A stretch of DNA of 64,000 nucleotides, from NCBI GenBank assembly GCA_021396245.1, contig WNYE01000059.1, positions 1 to 64,000 on the forward strand. The letters are read 5' to 3'. Positions 12,360-25,100 of this stretch are shown here, one piece after another. Position numbers and translations under genes: made by a program. The notes below the pieces were generated by a model. That model was given only the letters and a program-made list of their open reading frames with translations, ran no database searches and had not been told where the DNA came from. The stretch comes from Sporothrix humicola. Its lineage: Eukaryota > Ascomycota > Sordariomycetes > Ophiostomatales > Ophiostomataceae. The number at the start of each line of letters is the position of its first letter. Within the stretch, counting starts at the first letter, position 1.

Positions 12360-13317
12360 TGACTTCAAAACAAAACCAAGCTAACACTCTGATGCAAAGA
12401 ACTGACAACCCAATAGGCAATGTCGGATGCTGCCGCGGACCTTTCCGGTGATTGCAGATTGCATTAGCCTAGATATATTGGCATTTAGGGGGCAGAAGTA
12501 GATCGCCTCTTGTTAAGCGAACACAAACGTTACACGGAATCTTAGAGGAAGTTGATGAGAGACTGCCGGCTAGAAATTGTAAAGACGGCGTTAAAAGTAC
12601 AATACGGTGAATATCCTTGGAAAAGAGATACATATGGACCCCAGTTTGGGGGAAGGACCGTCTCCGGCCCGCTGAGAGGACCGCGGCTTACCAAAGTCTC
12701 CCCGAGCCGAACCTTCTTGAGGTGACACAGTATTGCATTGATGAGGTCAGAAGGGGTATTTTAAAAGGGGCAAAATATTCACGAGACATAATATGAAGTA
12801 GATCTTTGGACTTGTTCTTGATATCTTGTTTTATTTGATCTGATTTAATATTTACTTTGCAGGCCCCAATGGCATGATAGATTTGGGGAAAAAAGTAAGA
12901 GTGGGAGGAAAGCAAACAACAATACCAAACGAGAGCCAAGAATAAAACGTAGTAATCCAAACATTACCGCTGCCAGTCAACGTAGAAAAACCAAAGCTGG
13001 GAAAAACAAAATATAATCAGCAAAACGCAGCCTATTTCCTTCCCAATTTCGTTGTTGTGTGTATAAAATGGTCGGTCGTCTCTCGTTGTGTGTGTTTCCA
13101 TATTTTTGTGAAAAAGAAAGAAAGGCATGGATAAAAAATAAAAAAAATAAACAAAAGACAGACGCGAGAGCTCAAATCAAATAACGCCTACCGTCGTCCA
13201 GCCGTCCATTTTTTCCTGTAGACCGTATCCAACTCTAAGGCAGTGTGAAATGTGAAATGTGACATATAAAAAGAAAAATAAGAAAAGAAAGCATGCGGCA
13301 AGGCAGGCACCAACCCA
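11222..13317. other. intergenic; 3' side of xlnR
   Basis: Mostly AT-rich. It contains a long T/A tract (separate entry) and two copies of the recurring TACGGAGT-type motif (11679-11686 and 12193-12200). The first kilobase on the right probably includes the xlnR 3'UTR and terminator. No ORF here looks coding. Confidence 0.6.
12315..12359. repeat. T31-A14 homopolymer junction
   Basis: A run of 31 T is followed directly by 14 A. The T and A runs are self-complementary, so the tract could form a hairpin or a very rigid A-tract. Homopolymer length is prone to sequencing error. Confidence 0.9.
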
Positions 13318-16300
13318 TTACAGGGCCAGTCCAGTGCCGTCACCGGTCCAGCGGTAGAGTGCCAAGAGCTCCCGGCGGCGCATGTGCTGCTCGCCAAGAT
13401 CCTCAGGGACACGACCGCGAACTTGTGCCAAGGCGCTGCGCATAACGCGCGAGAAGTTGCGCTGGTACTCGGTGTTGAGGGTGACAACACAGGCCTCGTG
13501 GGCGCGAATAATGGTCTCGCAGGCACGGACCACACTGGTGCTCGCCTCAAGTTGGAGCTTGTCGGCAATGAGAAGCAGCAGGAAGGAGCCCTGCAGCAGG
13601 TAGATGCCGAAGAAGAAGGGCATGAACTCCAATCCAGGGTCATACTCGAGGATGCTGCTGATGGCCTCGGCAGCAGAGACGGCGTGGCCAGTGGCAGTAA
13701 TGAAGCCCTGCGAGCTGATCCACAGGTCGTTGTCGTCGAGCAAGTTGACGGGATCCCACTTTCCGGCGAGCAGGATATGCAGGACATGCATGACGTGCGT
13801 GCCGTACGCAACAACAATGCGGGTCTGGATATCGAGTTCGGTCATCCGAGCCAGGGGCACGGGAGCCGACGTCATGGGCGCGGCCAACGACGAGGTGGTG
13901 GGGAGAGGCGTCGAGTGCACAGAGTGGGCCGAGTGGACACTGTGGACCGAGGGAGTGCCGGCGTCCTGGGGTGCAGAGGCGGCACGGCCGATGGCGGTGT
14001 TGGCATCCACGTTGTGCATGTTGTTCTTGGTGTTTGCATCCGCAGCGGCGTTGCTTGCGTCGGCAGCGGCAAGGGCAGCAGCAGCCTGCTCCTCGTTGGC
14101 GGTGACCAGCGCAGAGGGGCTCAGATTGCGGTGCTCGAAAGCCTTGAGGCTCTGCTCGTAGGTGGCCAGGTGGCGCGTGATCTCGGAGATCTGGGCGTCC
14201 CACTCCTGGGAAGTGCGGAAGCCAAGTCCGAAGCGTGGGTGGTTGCGGGCGTGATGCAGATCGACAATCTCACCGAGAATGGTCATGAGCGGCAGGAAGT
14301 AGCCGTAGATGCTGTGGCCGCAGCACTCAAACGACGGTCCGCGATGTCTGCGGGGAGCACCCGACTTTTGGCCGTCTTTGTCATCAATAGTCGGCTTGGT
14401 CTCGTCATCACCAGCATTGACAAGACCGGGATCCGTGCTCGAGCCGTTTTCTGTCTCGGGCTTGGCCTCGGAGTCCTTGAACTCGCCGTTCTGCCAGTGA
14501 GTGTCGTCCATGGGGCGCAGAAGACCGTCACACTCAATGTCGAGAAGGAAGAGAGGGCGGTTGTAGCACAAGGCCAAGTGGCGATCGACAATGTAGACAA
14601 GCCACCAGATGCGGCGGCGTTCCTCGCGCTCCTCGTCGGAGATGACGTGGGCAGGGGCCGGCTTGGCAGTGTTTGCTGCCGCCGCTCCACCTTCGAGGCT
14701 ACCGTCGATAGCCTCAATGCCGTCAATGGCCTCCATGTCGATGTTGTCGATGCCGTTCATGCCCATGAGATTGGTCTCGCCCTCATCGTCGCCATTGGCA
14801 TTGCGGGCCTGTTGGCCAGCCTGTGCCTGTGCCTGCTGGCCCTGCTCCTGTTGGTTGTTTTGGGCCTGGGTCTGGGCAGATGTGGCGTGCGGCGGAAGCT
14901 CGCGGCCAAGCTTCAGCTCACGGGCCAGAGACCAGGCGGCGTTCCACCAGCGCAGACTGGCACCCTTGTACTCACTGGCAGACACGACGGTAGCCAAGTG
15001 GATGTATGTGACAACGTCGTCAATGGTGCCAGCAGCACCAAAAGCGCCACCGTTGGTGTTGCCATTGCCGTTACCGTTTGCGTTGCCATTGGAGTTACCG
15101 TTGGCATTGGCAGCATTGGCCACGCTGTTGATTGTGTCCATAGTGGCGTGCGCCAGAGCTGCCTCCATGCTGATGGATCCAGGCATGGCAACGCCCAGGC
15201 CACCGAGAGACACGCCATCGAAAACAGAGTCCATGCCGGTTGCCTGCATGCTCTCGTCCACATTGTCGCCGCCGTGGATGCCATCCTCCTGGAGGTGCAT
15301 GTTCTCGCCGTCGGCATCACCTTCGGCTCCGTTGGACGGCGTGTGGATGAGAGGCTTAAGAAGGCCAACAGTCAGCTCCAGCAGCTTCTGGCAGATCTTG
15401 CCGCGAGCCGAGGGGACGCTGGTCAGGAAAGAGGCATCGCTGGTCTGGGCAGCGACCCACAGCATGCTAGCAAGAAGCGCTGGCTGGCAAGCACGCGGCT
15501 TGGTCGGGTGCAGGAACGAGCGCTTGCGGAAGACGAAGCCCAAGACGTAGGGCGACATGGGGTGCATCTGGGCCGACGACGAGCTGGCAAAGTACAGGTC
15601 GATGAGGTCGCAGGCAAGCGTCAGAGGCACGACGCCGGCCAGGTGGGGCACCAGAGGCTCAAGCACGGGATACCGCAGCTGCGCGGGGTTGTAGCTGCTG
15701 GGCATCATGTGCTGCTGGTGTTGTTGCTGGTGCTGGCCATGGTGGCCAGCCAGGGGTCCGTTGATGGACGACGGAGACATGCCTGGTGCAAGGCCACTGA
15801 GACCACCCATGCCAACTCCAGAAGCATTCGCCAGGGCCGGGTGCATGTTGTGCATGTTGGGCATGCCATGCATGTTCTGCAGACCGTGCATGTGTGCAGC
15901 ATTGTGTTGTTGCTGCTGCTGCTGCTGGGCCTGGTGTTGCTGGGCCTGCACCTGTGCGTGCTGCTGAGGAGGGTGGTACTGTTGATGCTGAGGAGGAGGC
16001 GAAGACATGGTCATCCAGGGCGGCGAGCCTGCATCACCAGCCATCGGGTATGCACTGAGCGGGCTCGTGCCCATACGGAAGCTGCTGGCATTGGTTGAGT
16101 AGCCGGTCGGGCTCTGGGTCTGCAGTCCGTAGGGCAGCTCCGGGTAGCTAGACATGGTCGCCTGGGACTGCGCATAAGGAGTATGAGGACCCTGGTGGCC
16201 AGCTCCCATTGCGGCGGCGGCAGCAGCAGCGGCGGCGGCCTGATGCTGTTGTTGCTGATGTTGTTGCTGTTGGCGTTCGTAGGGGTTGTGCATGGCCGAA

Positions 16301-17114
16301 GCATAGCCGTTCAGGTCGAGACCGTCTGCTGAGCCGTCGAGGTGGTGTGGGTGTTGTTGCTGATGGTGCTGCTGCTGGTTCATGTGGTGGTGGTGCATGT
16401 CGCCGCCGGCCATCTCACCCAGGCTGTCCATGCTGCCGGTGCGTTGGCTCCGTTGCATGGCATCCTCGGCGAGGTCGTTCTGAGGATGGCCGTCGTTGCT
16501 AGCAGTGCTGCTGTGGACGGCATTGTTGGAGCCGGCCTTGGCGTCGCCCTGTTCATCCCCGATTCCTTCGCCCTTGCTCTGGGCCGCTGCTGCTGCCTGT
16601 GCCGCGGCCTGCTGGGCCAGATCTTTGCGTGAAGCCTTGCCACGCTTCTTGCGCTCACGGATGTACTCGCAACCCAATCCGAATTCTATTCATTAGCAGG
16701 CGTGGACCACAATGTGGAGGATTTCTTTTTAAAGACGGTAGAAAGAGACTTACCGATGCAGTGGGCACATGGGTGCTGGCCGTCGCACTTTGTACGCAGC
16801 TGGTTGCACTGATCACAAGCACGGCTGATACGGCGGCGGATGGGGCCGGCCGCACTACCACCACGTGCAGGTCCGTACGGGTTTTGGCGATGCTTCACCT
16901 GCTGGCCGTGTGGGCGAGCAAGGTGCGGGTTGCCGTGCGGGTTGTGGACACCGACGTGCTGCTGCAGCTGCTGCAAGGCGTAGTGCGAGCCCTGGGCGAG
17001 GGCGTCCATGCCGGATGCATGCATGTGAGCGGCCGGGACATGGCCGTTGGAGAGCAGCGTCGTGGTGGGGATGGTGTGGTAGGGAGAAAAGCGGTGGAGC
17101 GGGTTGGACAACAT
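13318..17114 (-). CDS. xlnR: xylanolytic/cellulolytic transcriptional activator XlnR (Xyr1)
   Basis: Two exons, 17114-16754 and 16685-13318, with a 68-nt intron (GTAAGT...GCTAATGAATAG), give 1242 residues. The N-terminus MLSNPL and the C-terminus TGDGTGLAL are those of Sordariomycete XlnR/Xyr1. The Zn2Cys6 cluster is complete (Cys100, 103, 110, 116, 119, 126; spacing 2-6-5-2-6), and the intron falls between its fifth and sixth cysteines. It is followed by the basic stretch RERKKRGKASRKD. The fungal transcription-factor domain starts near residue 457 (LRYPVLEP) and includes VSASEYKGASLRWW. In the family this protein is a nuclear activator of xylanase, cellulase and pentose-catabolic genes. It is longer than the roughly 940-residue relatives because of Gln, His, Ala and Asn/Gly-rich tracts. 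The identification is secure from the sequence; target genes here are not shown. Confidence 0.96.
14794..16680. repeat. low-complexity codon repeats inside xlnR
   Basis: Coding tracts within xlnR exon 2: CAG/CAA runs (polyGln/His, for example 15900-15990 and 16240-16380), a run of alanines near 16205-16235, and an Asn-Gly alternating tract near 15040-15120. They lie outside the zinc cluster and conserved blocks and account for much of the extra length of this protein. Confidence 0.8.
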
Positions 17115-19140
17115 GGCGAAGATGTGATATGTGATGTCTGAAGTATGAGGTCGAGAAGATATGAAAAATAAAAAGTAAAGAAGACTGGTGTCGTGAAATA
17201 TAGTTGAGAAAACGAAAGAGATGTTGGGCCAACTTCAAACGAGTGATGGCAGTTGGGTGAAGCTCCAGCAACAAGGACAAGGAGTCGATATAAACGAAGG
17301 TAGACGACAAAGTCAAGAAAGTAAGGAGAGTGAAGATGAGAGAAAGATGAGAGGTAAGAAGTCGAGATCGTTGAGGGGGTTGACGATGTAGATATAATTC
17401 GACGAGGAACGACGTCGAGTGGGAATAAGAATATGAATGGAAGGAGAATAATAGATAAAGACAGGGGTGGTACTGGTAGCAAGAAAGAAGAAGAAATAAA
17501 AGAATAAAAGAATAAGTGAATATGTGGGTGACGGAGTAGAGTGAACCAAAGTTTAAGAAAGTGTAGAACGAATAAGAAAAATAAAGGAATAAATAAAGAA
17601 GAGAAATAAAAAGAAAAAAGAAACAGTCGACAAGGGTGGGCGATCAGTAGCTGGGGTGCAACGGGGTGAAGCTTTGAGGCGCGGGAGCAAGGAGGGCGAG
17701 GTCGAGCAAAGGGGTCTGCGGTATCATCTATTGGGGGAGGGGTGGCCTCGCAATATGGGATGTCTGTGTCTGTCGGACCTGTTTGTCTGCTGGTTTCTCT
17801 CTTTGTGTGTTGTTGCTATCGTTCTTTGGATCTCCGTGTGGCAAGTTGAGGCCAGGTCCAGCCTTTTTCTTGATTCTTTCTTGTTTGTTCTTGGTTCCTG
17901 TTTTTAAACTTTGGTCGTCTGTCGTTCGTTTATGCTTGGATTCTGTGTCTTTTGTCCTTTTCTCTTTTCTGGTCTCCGTGATAGATTGTTGTTCAGTTTC
18001 CTGCGTTATCGTTGTGTCTTGGCAGTTGGACGTTCTGAGTCTGCTTCCGTTGTCGTTGTTTGATGCTTGTCGTTCCTGGTGAATTTCTCACTGTGTTTTA
18101 TGCTGTATGCTGTATGCTGTATGCCGTGTTCTGTTTTCTCGGGTCGCTTCCCTCCTCACGATCCAAGACCTGAACCCGAAATCTCGTGGCCAGGCCGCCT
18201 CCTCTCACGCGCAACGCAACGCCGACTCGTCGTTGTTCATACACGACCATATGCACGCTCGTTCGTCACGCAGTCTTGGCAGCGGAGGCGGGCAAGCGGC
18301 AGGAGGTTGTATATGATAAGGCACATATGGGGTGGGAGGGGGTGTACAGAGCGAGGCGAGAGAAATAGAGTGTATGGTGTTTTTGGCGGGGAGTCGAAGG
18401 ACGAAGGAGTCAAAGGGTGATCGCGTAAAGTATATGGGTAGATGCGCCAGGCCTGGGCCAGAGAGTCTCTTGGGAGTTTCTCGAAAGTCTCTTGAAAAGT
18501 ACAGTACCAATCCCGTCCTCTCAGTGGACGGTCAAGCGGTACTTGGACGGACCGAGCTGCAGGCTGTCGCGTGTGAGGAAGAATGGCGACAGACGAACGG
18601 TCGAGTGCTCTTGTTAGAAGTCGAAGAGGGCGGTGGGCGTAGACGGAGAGAATGGCAAACAAGAGCGTGAAAGCGAACCAGATCCAGAACCAGATTCAGA
18701 ACCAGAAATAGACTCGGATGACATGCGCATGAATGCGGTGGCGGCCGAGCCAAAGGTGAGCATGAACCGACGCCCAAACAAACGGGGGACGCGCCCGAGA
18801 GGTGAATGAGGGCGAGACCCGTGACGGACTGAAAGGGGGGCAATTCGAGAACGGAAGAGGGACGTGAGGTTGAAGAGGAGGATCGCCACGGGTGAAGAGT
18901 GGGCAGGACGGCACAGAAGAAAAACACAACTCGTTGCAGAGGATGGAGGGGAAGGTGCGAACGAGATAAAAAAAAATGATGGAGGAAAAGGTGGAGGAAG
19001 GAGGGGAGATAGAGAGCAAGAGCTATGAAAAGGAAAGAGTAATGGGCGCAAAAGAAAAAAAAAAGATCAAAGAAGAAGGGGCCCCAGGGTGTGGAGATAC
19101 GTGAGAAGGGGAAACTACGATGGAGAGGCTCCGTAGTGTG
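17115..19140 (-). promoter_or_regulatory. xlnR leader and promoter region
   Basis: On the minus strand, blocks at about 17120-17640 and 18660-19100 are pyrimidine-rich and lead into the xlnR ATG, the usual pattern of a fungal promoter and long 5'UTR. An intervening stretch (17650-18180) has the opposite or mixed bias. I saw no clear GGCTAA-type XlnR site in a visual scan, which is not exhaustive. Confidence 0.45.
18101..18121. repeat. 7-bp tandem repeat, 3 copies
   Basis: Three exact copies of TGCTGTA, followed by a degenerate fourth (TGCCGTG), upstream of xlnR. Confidence 0.9.
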
Positions 19141-22100
19141 AAAATGGGAAAGAGCGCACCAGAGATAGTGAGTACAAGAGCCTGCCTTCCTAAACGATCG
19201 ACTCTTCCCTCTCGGTGTCTTTCTGCCTCCTGCCCGAACCAGACTTGTCACGATGCACGCTCTTGGCATTCCCCTCCAAAGGTGTGCTACGTCAATTTCA
19301 CTTGCAGAGGAACATCGACGACATACAACAGCACGCACAAGACCTCTGTTGCATGGCGGGGTTGGGCGGCATTTGCCTCACCTCTTCGACTCTTTTCTCA
19401 CATTCTACGACAGCGAGTCCGCTGTTCATTCTTGCTCTCTTCTAAGAGATTGACTCCTCTTCCTTTCATGTGCTCTTCCCAGATCTAGGTCTTTGCAAGC
19501 GGAGAAGACTTCGAGGACAGCAGGGGCAGAAGAGACTGGAGCGGTGGAGTCGCAAGTGGAGGAAAATGTGGAGGGGGCGTGTCGTTTTGGCAGGTGGATG
19601 TTGGCGGCGCACTGTGTGGACTGTGCAGTGTTAGCGACTCAGACATCTGCTCCAAGTTTGACCAGTGAACAAAAGACGACACAGAGAATCGTGGTATGGT
19701 CGACGTCGGTTCCAACAAACATAAAAGAACGAGTGACAAGAAAATACAGCAAAAGAGAAGTAACTGCACTGAATAATTAGATTGGTTGCGGAGGAGAGAC
19801 CGCGAAGTGCCAAATGGACCAACGGATGTGATGCAAAGAGGATGCAAAAGACAAAGAAATGCGCACAACTGCAGTGAGGCACAAAAAAGGTACGGGCCTC
19901 GTTCAACAGGTTCAAGGTCTTGGCGTGCCTGCACGCACACAAATGAGTGGGCTTCTGTCAATTCTGCTATATTGCTGTACCAAAGAACAGCACGGTTTCT
20001 GGCCTTTCGTGTTGGGGGAAAGCAATATCGAAACGCTATCGCATTTATATTGGAGGCAAATAGAGAGGGAGGGGAGGCTGGGTGGGCCGCTCTTGACCAG
20101 AAGTGCGCGAGGTGAGAGAACAACAACAGTGAGCGTATAAAAGAGAGTTGAAAATGAGGAGGGGCAGAAAGAATATGAACGACGATATAGCGTTAAGAGA
20201 CAAAATAACACGACAACTTGTCGCCGATCATATGAGGAGTGGCCACACCGAATCGTGTTAAATATTGAACAGAAGTAAAAGCTTTGAGAGAAACACAAAT
20301 GAATTTTATTACTCGTGGAGACGTGGATGGGTCCGACGCGTGAGATTGTCTATTAGATGCTGTGATTACCTTTCTGGCGATTATTCTGCAATTGCACGTT
20401 GAGGTCACCAGACAAGAACGGCCTGCCCAGATCTTGATCCAAGGCAACAAAATGTAACGGTGGTTCACTCAGTAAAAGCAACTCGTCACCTGCTCAAGCT
20501 GGTGGTTGGAAAATATTTCAGAGTCATAGCTTCCATTGTTTCTTACACGCAGAAAAATGCAGAGGGAAACTATGCATCAGAAAATGACAAGTGACATAGA
20601 GCCCGCAAACAAATAAGAAAGAAGACGTGACACCCCTGTTAATAACAATAAACGTGGCGACCATATATGTCGGGTAGTGAGACGCCGCACGACAAAAGAG
20701 CGTTCAAGGAGGACTGTAAGAGTCGAGAGCGCCAAAACAACACGATTAATTAAGAGCGAAAAATAAATCTCTGAGAGCAGCACAATCAAAATAAAGATGA
20801 CTGAAAAAAGCGGCAGTCTGGGATTGATGGTCGGAAACAAAAAGAAAGAATAATTGCACGAGGCATCCGGAAATGTCGGAGCAAAACAAAATAAAGGTGT
20901 TCCTACGGAGGATTCATACTTTGCAGACATTGCAAGGCGAAAGTATTCAAAAGGAACGGAGACATAAACTTTTGTGGCTGCGAGGGCCTAGACCCCGTTT
21001 CCTCTGCGTCTCTGACATATTCTGCTTAAGATGCTTATTGCAGTTAAAGAAACGCGGAGCTATGGAACAATCTGCTACAATATGATGCGCAGGTGTGAAA
21101 ACGACGAATGGCAAGCAAAGCAGGGGAGAATCTTAGAACTCAAATTGGATGAACAATAAGAGGCACAGCAAAAACAAATATCGACAGAAAATGGCGATAA
21201 AGAATGCAAGAACAGCCAAAATTTACTCGCCACGGTTCGCCTGACGGCACCGCCGTTGTATGTTTGTCTGTTGGCAAGAGACACGACCGGCCAGATTCTT
21301 ATTTGGGTCATCTGAAGTTGATGTCAAGACGAGCACAAAAAAAGTCGAGAAGTGGTCGACGCAGGGGTCCAACAGACGAAGAAGAGAAAATAGAACGGAA
21401 CGGATGCCCAATGTGCGATGCATGGTGTACAAAGTATGTTGTGGAAAGGCAGCACATAACAAAACAAGGGTCTAGTCTTCTTTGGTCGGTCATCTCTTTC
21501 CTGTCAGAGGTTTGCCAATCATGGAGAAAGAGGAAATCATGCGTGAGGGCCGTCGCCACTTGTGAAACTCCCCCGGATTTCTCGTCTTGTCTCTCGGAGC
21601 CGGGCTGAACCTTCCCAGCGTCGCAACGAGCGTGAATGCGTGAATTGTGGCCCTAGCGTTGCAGTTTGCTACGCGTGGCTTCTTCTTTTTCTTCTTCTAT
21701 TTGTTTTTTCTCTATCTCTGCCCCCGACTTCTTCAATGAGTCTTAAAAAGGAGGAGGCAAAGCAAATGCACGATGCTCCGTAGCCAGGTGCCCACTCATT
21801 AGATCTGCCTTATTTGCTTTTTCGTTTTTCTCGAGGGGCACCACTATTTCTCCAAAAAATGCATACAAGTGGATCGTGGCGCACGGAGAGTATGTACGTC
21901 TCTACATAAATGGAAATACGGAGTAGCCTTGTGATTGTATGTTGTTGAATGCCTTTGTGAGAATCCACAAGAATCTCATAATTTGTGTAGGTGCATGGCT
22001 TGCCAAGCCTGACGCCTCGATGCTGTGGCGCTGGACCATGTTTCCAAACAGAGAAATAGACCAGCCTCGCCGGCAGGTGTTGCTGGTAGGCAAGCAAAGG

Positions 22101-25100
22101 GAGAGAACGTGAGATGAAGTGACCATGGAGAAACGTTAATATATGCAAACAAACTTCACACCATTAAAAGACGCAAATAACGGCCGAGAAAGGGGCGAAG
22201 GAGGAAGGTAGGTACTTGTAGTGGAGTGAGAGCACAGGGTAGACCAGGGTAGCCGCTTTCGAAGCCAAAAGTCAACAGTCAATTACTGGCCAGCTGTACA
22301 GTGTTGAAACAAAACAAAAAAAGAAGGCAATGGGGTGGCTAAGAATGCTCCGAAAAGCAATTGTCCAAAGGGGGGAAATTTCAGCGGAGAGGGCCGTTCA
22401 TATGGAGCGTGATGCTGGGCCAAATGGGTAGGCAGAGAAAGCAAAGCAAAGCAATAACAGAGGCCAGTGCCAAGCCTGATATAAACAAGACGAGGTGGGG
22501 TGGTTATGCTGTGATGCAGTGAAGAACAACTAGTACGTATAAATGAGGCCAAGAAGAAACCTGATGAAAAACCTATGGGCGCCACATCCTCAACTGAGTA
22601 TCACATACTATCCGGAGTAGGCCACAGACCACCTCCTCTTCTCATACCCACTGCCAAAATGCTTCCCGATCAACCCAGACGCCCTGTTCTTGGAACACGA
22701 GCCGCCCATGCTGGTCCTCGTCTGTTGATAGTGCATGCGAGCGTGGCAATATAAAGAAGAATGAGATTTTATTTGATCTCTATACCGACCTTGACATGTA
22801 AACATTTCATTATCATTTACTTTGAATACGGTTTGACTGCCGTTGGCATCGGAGAGATCAAGCCTTATTGTTTGTTTCCCAGCATCGGTAGATTCCAACA
22901 AGAGGCAGCGGTTTATATTGTAGAGCCGCCTCTCTCAGGTGCTAAAATATAAACGACCGGCGGCAGATGCTTCTCAGTTTTGATGATCGAATGTGTTTAG
23001 ATATGAATATTTCAGGTTTATTTACATTGGCGTTCAGGGGATGTTTTGGCAGGCCCCTGGACGAGCGCTGTAAGAGTGCTGTATAACCGCTAAACGTGTA
23101 AAGTATTACAGTGCTTCAGGGGATGCACAGTGTGGTCCTAAAAATCGCACGATACATACACCGCGCCTCGGGACAAGATAGTTTGCAAGTACCGAGCCCA
23201 CTGCCTTGCTCCACCTCTTTCATCTCCCCCCCCCCCTGTGTCTTTCATCCAGCATGTCGCTCACTGTCATCTTCTCCAACCAACCCCCGCTGGAGAAACG
23301 TGGACTAGCGTCAATTTATTTCGGACGCAAGAGCGCGACGGTAGTCGGACCGCAACTCCCCCACTAACACACATTTGTGCACCACCAGAACAAGAGACAG
23401 GGCGCGCTAAAGCCAATTGGGGCCTCACCCATTTTGGGAAGGAGCGACCCTCCCCGCTACAACGAATGACCGACTCAACCAGTCGCCTGTCGAGGTTGGC
23501 AGTTTGACGGAGAAATTGTATCCACATGGGGGAAGGAGCAAAGGGCAAAGGGCGACGTGAGAGCGAGGCAGCGAGGCAAGAGCCAAAATACGTATTCCGT
23601 AAAAAATGTAGTACAAGAAAGAGAAGGAGCGGATCGTGAAAAGAAACAATGCAGGCAGGCGCGATCTGAGCTGCGGTAAAATTCCAGGTCAGCTCACCGA
23701 CTTGCCCAGCTCCATCAAGATCCAGGTGAGCGTTCCCTTCTTCCAGGAAATGGCCTCGTGGTGTCTGTGGTCGTCCGTGGTGACTTATGCTAAACCCATC
23801 GATTTCCGCCTTTTCGTCTCAGTTGCACCCGACCGTTACCACCAGCCGTCTAGTCGCAGAGCCGTCTTTTTGAAGACGGGCGAGCCAGACATGCGTTCTT
23901 TTTTTTTTTCTTTTCTTTCTATTTTCTTCTTCCCTCTTCTCATACATTGCCCTGCACAGGCTCTTGTCACTTGGTATGACAGCAGCAACGATGTATCTTT
24001 GACAGACAACCTTGCAGATATGCGGAGAAACTCCTGGCTGCAATGCGATGCATCTCACCGCATAGCTCGTTCTTTCGGCCTTTTTGCGGCGCCTGCCTTC
24101 TCCCCTCGCACGAAGAGACACCAAAATCAGTGCAGACGTGCATCAAGCACCCTTGTCCTGCCGTCATAGCTTGGCCTCGAGCAGTCTTGGCTTGGCCAGA
24201 CCGGCCCTAAAGCCCTGAAGCGCTGAAGCCCTGCAAGCCACAGTGCACCCTCGTCACCCCTTTTTGTTTGTTGGTGCTGCTTTCTCTTCTTTTTGTGACG
24301 CGCCAGGACATTTCCCACGTGGCAGCTGGTGGCAGGTGCGCTTGGTGGGGGCGTTCTTTGATCGAACTCAAGCCTTTTGATTCCTGATTTTGATTCTGAC
24401 AGCCGTCAGCATGCCAAGGTGAAGACAAAAGACAAAAGGGGATTGACAAAATTCAACAAAAAATACATATCGACAATTGTTGAACCCTGTTTCCGTGACA
24501 CCCCTTGTGAACGGACGTTTGGTTTGTTTTTCTCGACATTTTTTGCACCAGATTGACTCTATTCGGAACAACAAGTGCATCGCAATATTGGGATTCGGGG
24601 CGGATATGGCAAGAAGCGAGAAATAACGAGTCTGTCGATATAAGAATGAAGACCGCACGGACAACATATTTCATTGCACATCATAAACGGTAAACACGAC
24701 CTCGATACAGAGCGTTAGATTCAAAATCCACCACCCCGGCAGTCAGAGTCCATACTGGCAATTGTTTCGTTACGAGTACAGGGTGTGTTCTGCGGCAACC
24801 TACAATCTATTCTTGCATCCGTCGTTTGTTTCATACGACGAAGTTGTGAGGGAACGAGGGAGGGACAGGGAAACAAGGAGGTCGGGCAATGGCCCGTCAT
24901 TCCTGGAGGAAGTATGTTGCGGGACTTTTGTTCATTGCTTCGTTTTGCTGTAATCATTCTCCTTGCTGCTCTCTTCTTCTTGAATGCCTTTGCTGCCTGT
25001 TGACCACCCTTTTTACGACATATACCAGATGTTACTGGAACAAATATATGTCTGCATTTGCAGAGAGTACGCAAACAAATTACCCCAGGCTTCCCCCTTT

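Noticed and set aside
13384..16098. 904-codon open frame on the plus strand antisense to xlnR
   Set aside because: It mirrors the xlnR coding strand. GC-rich third positions and CAG repeats remove stops in the antisense frame, and its protein (Val/Gly/Leu-rich) has no family features.
18532..19338. 268-codon minus-strand frame upstream of xlnR
   Set aside because: Lies in pyrimidine-rich leader DNA; low-complexity Phe/Ser/Pro/His composition typical of such DNA.
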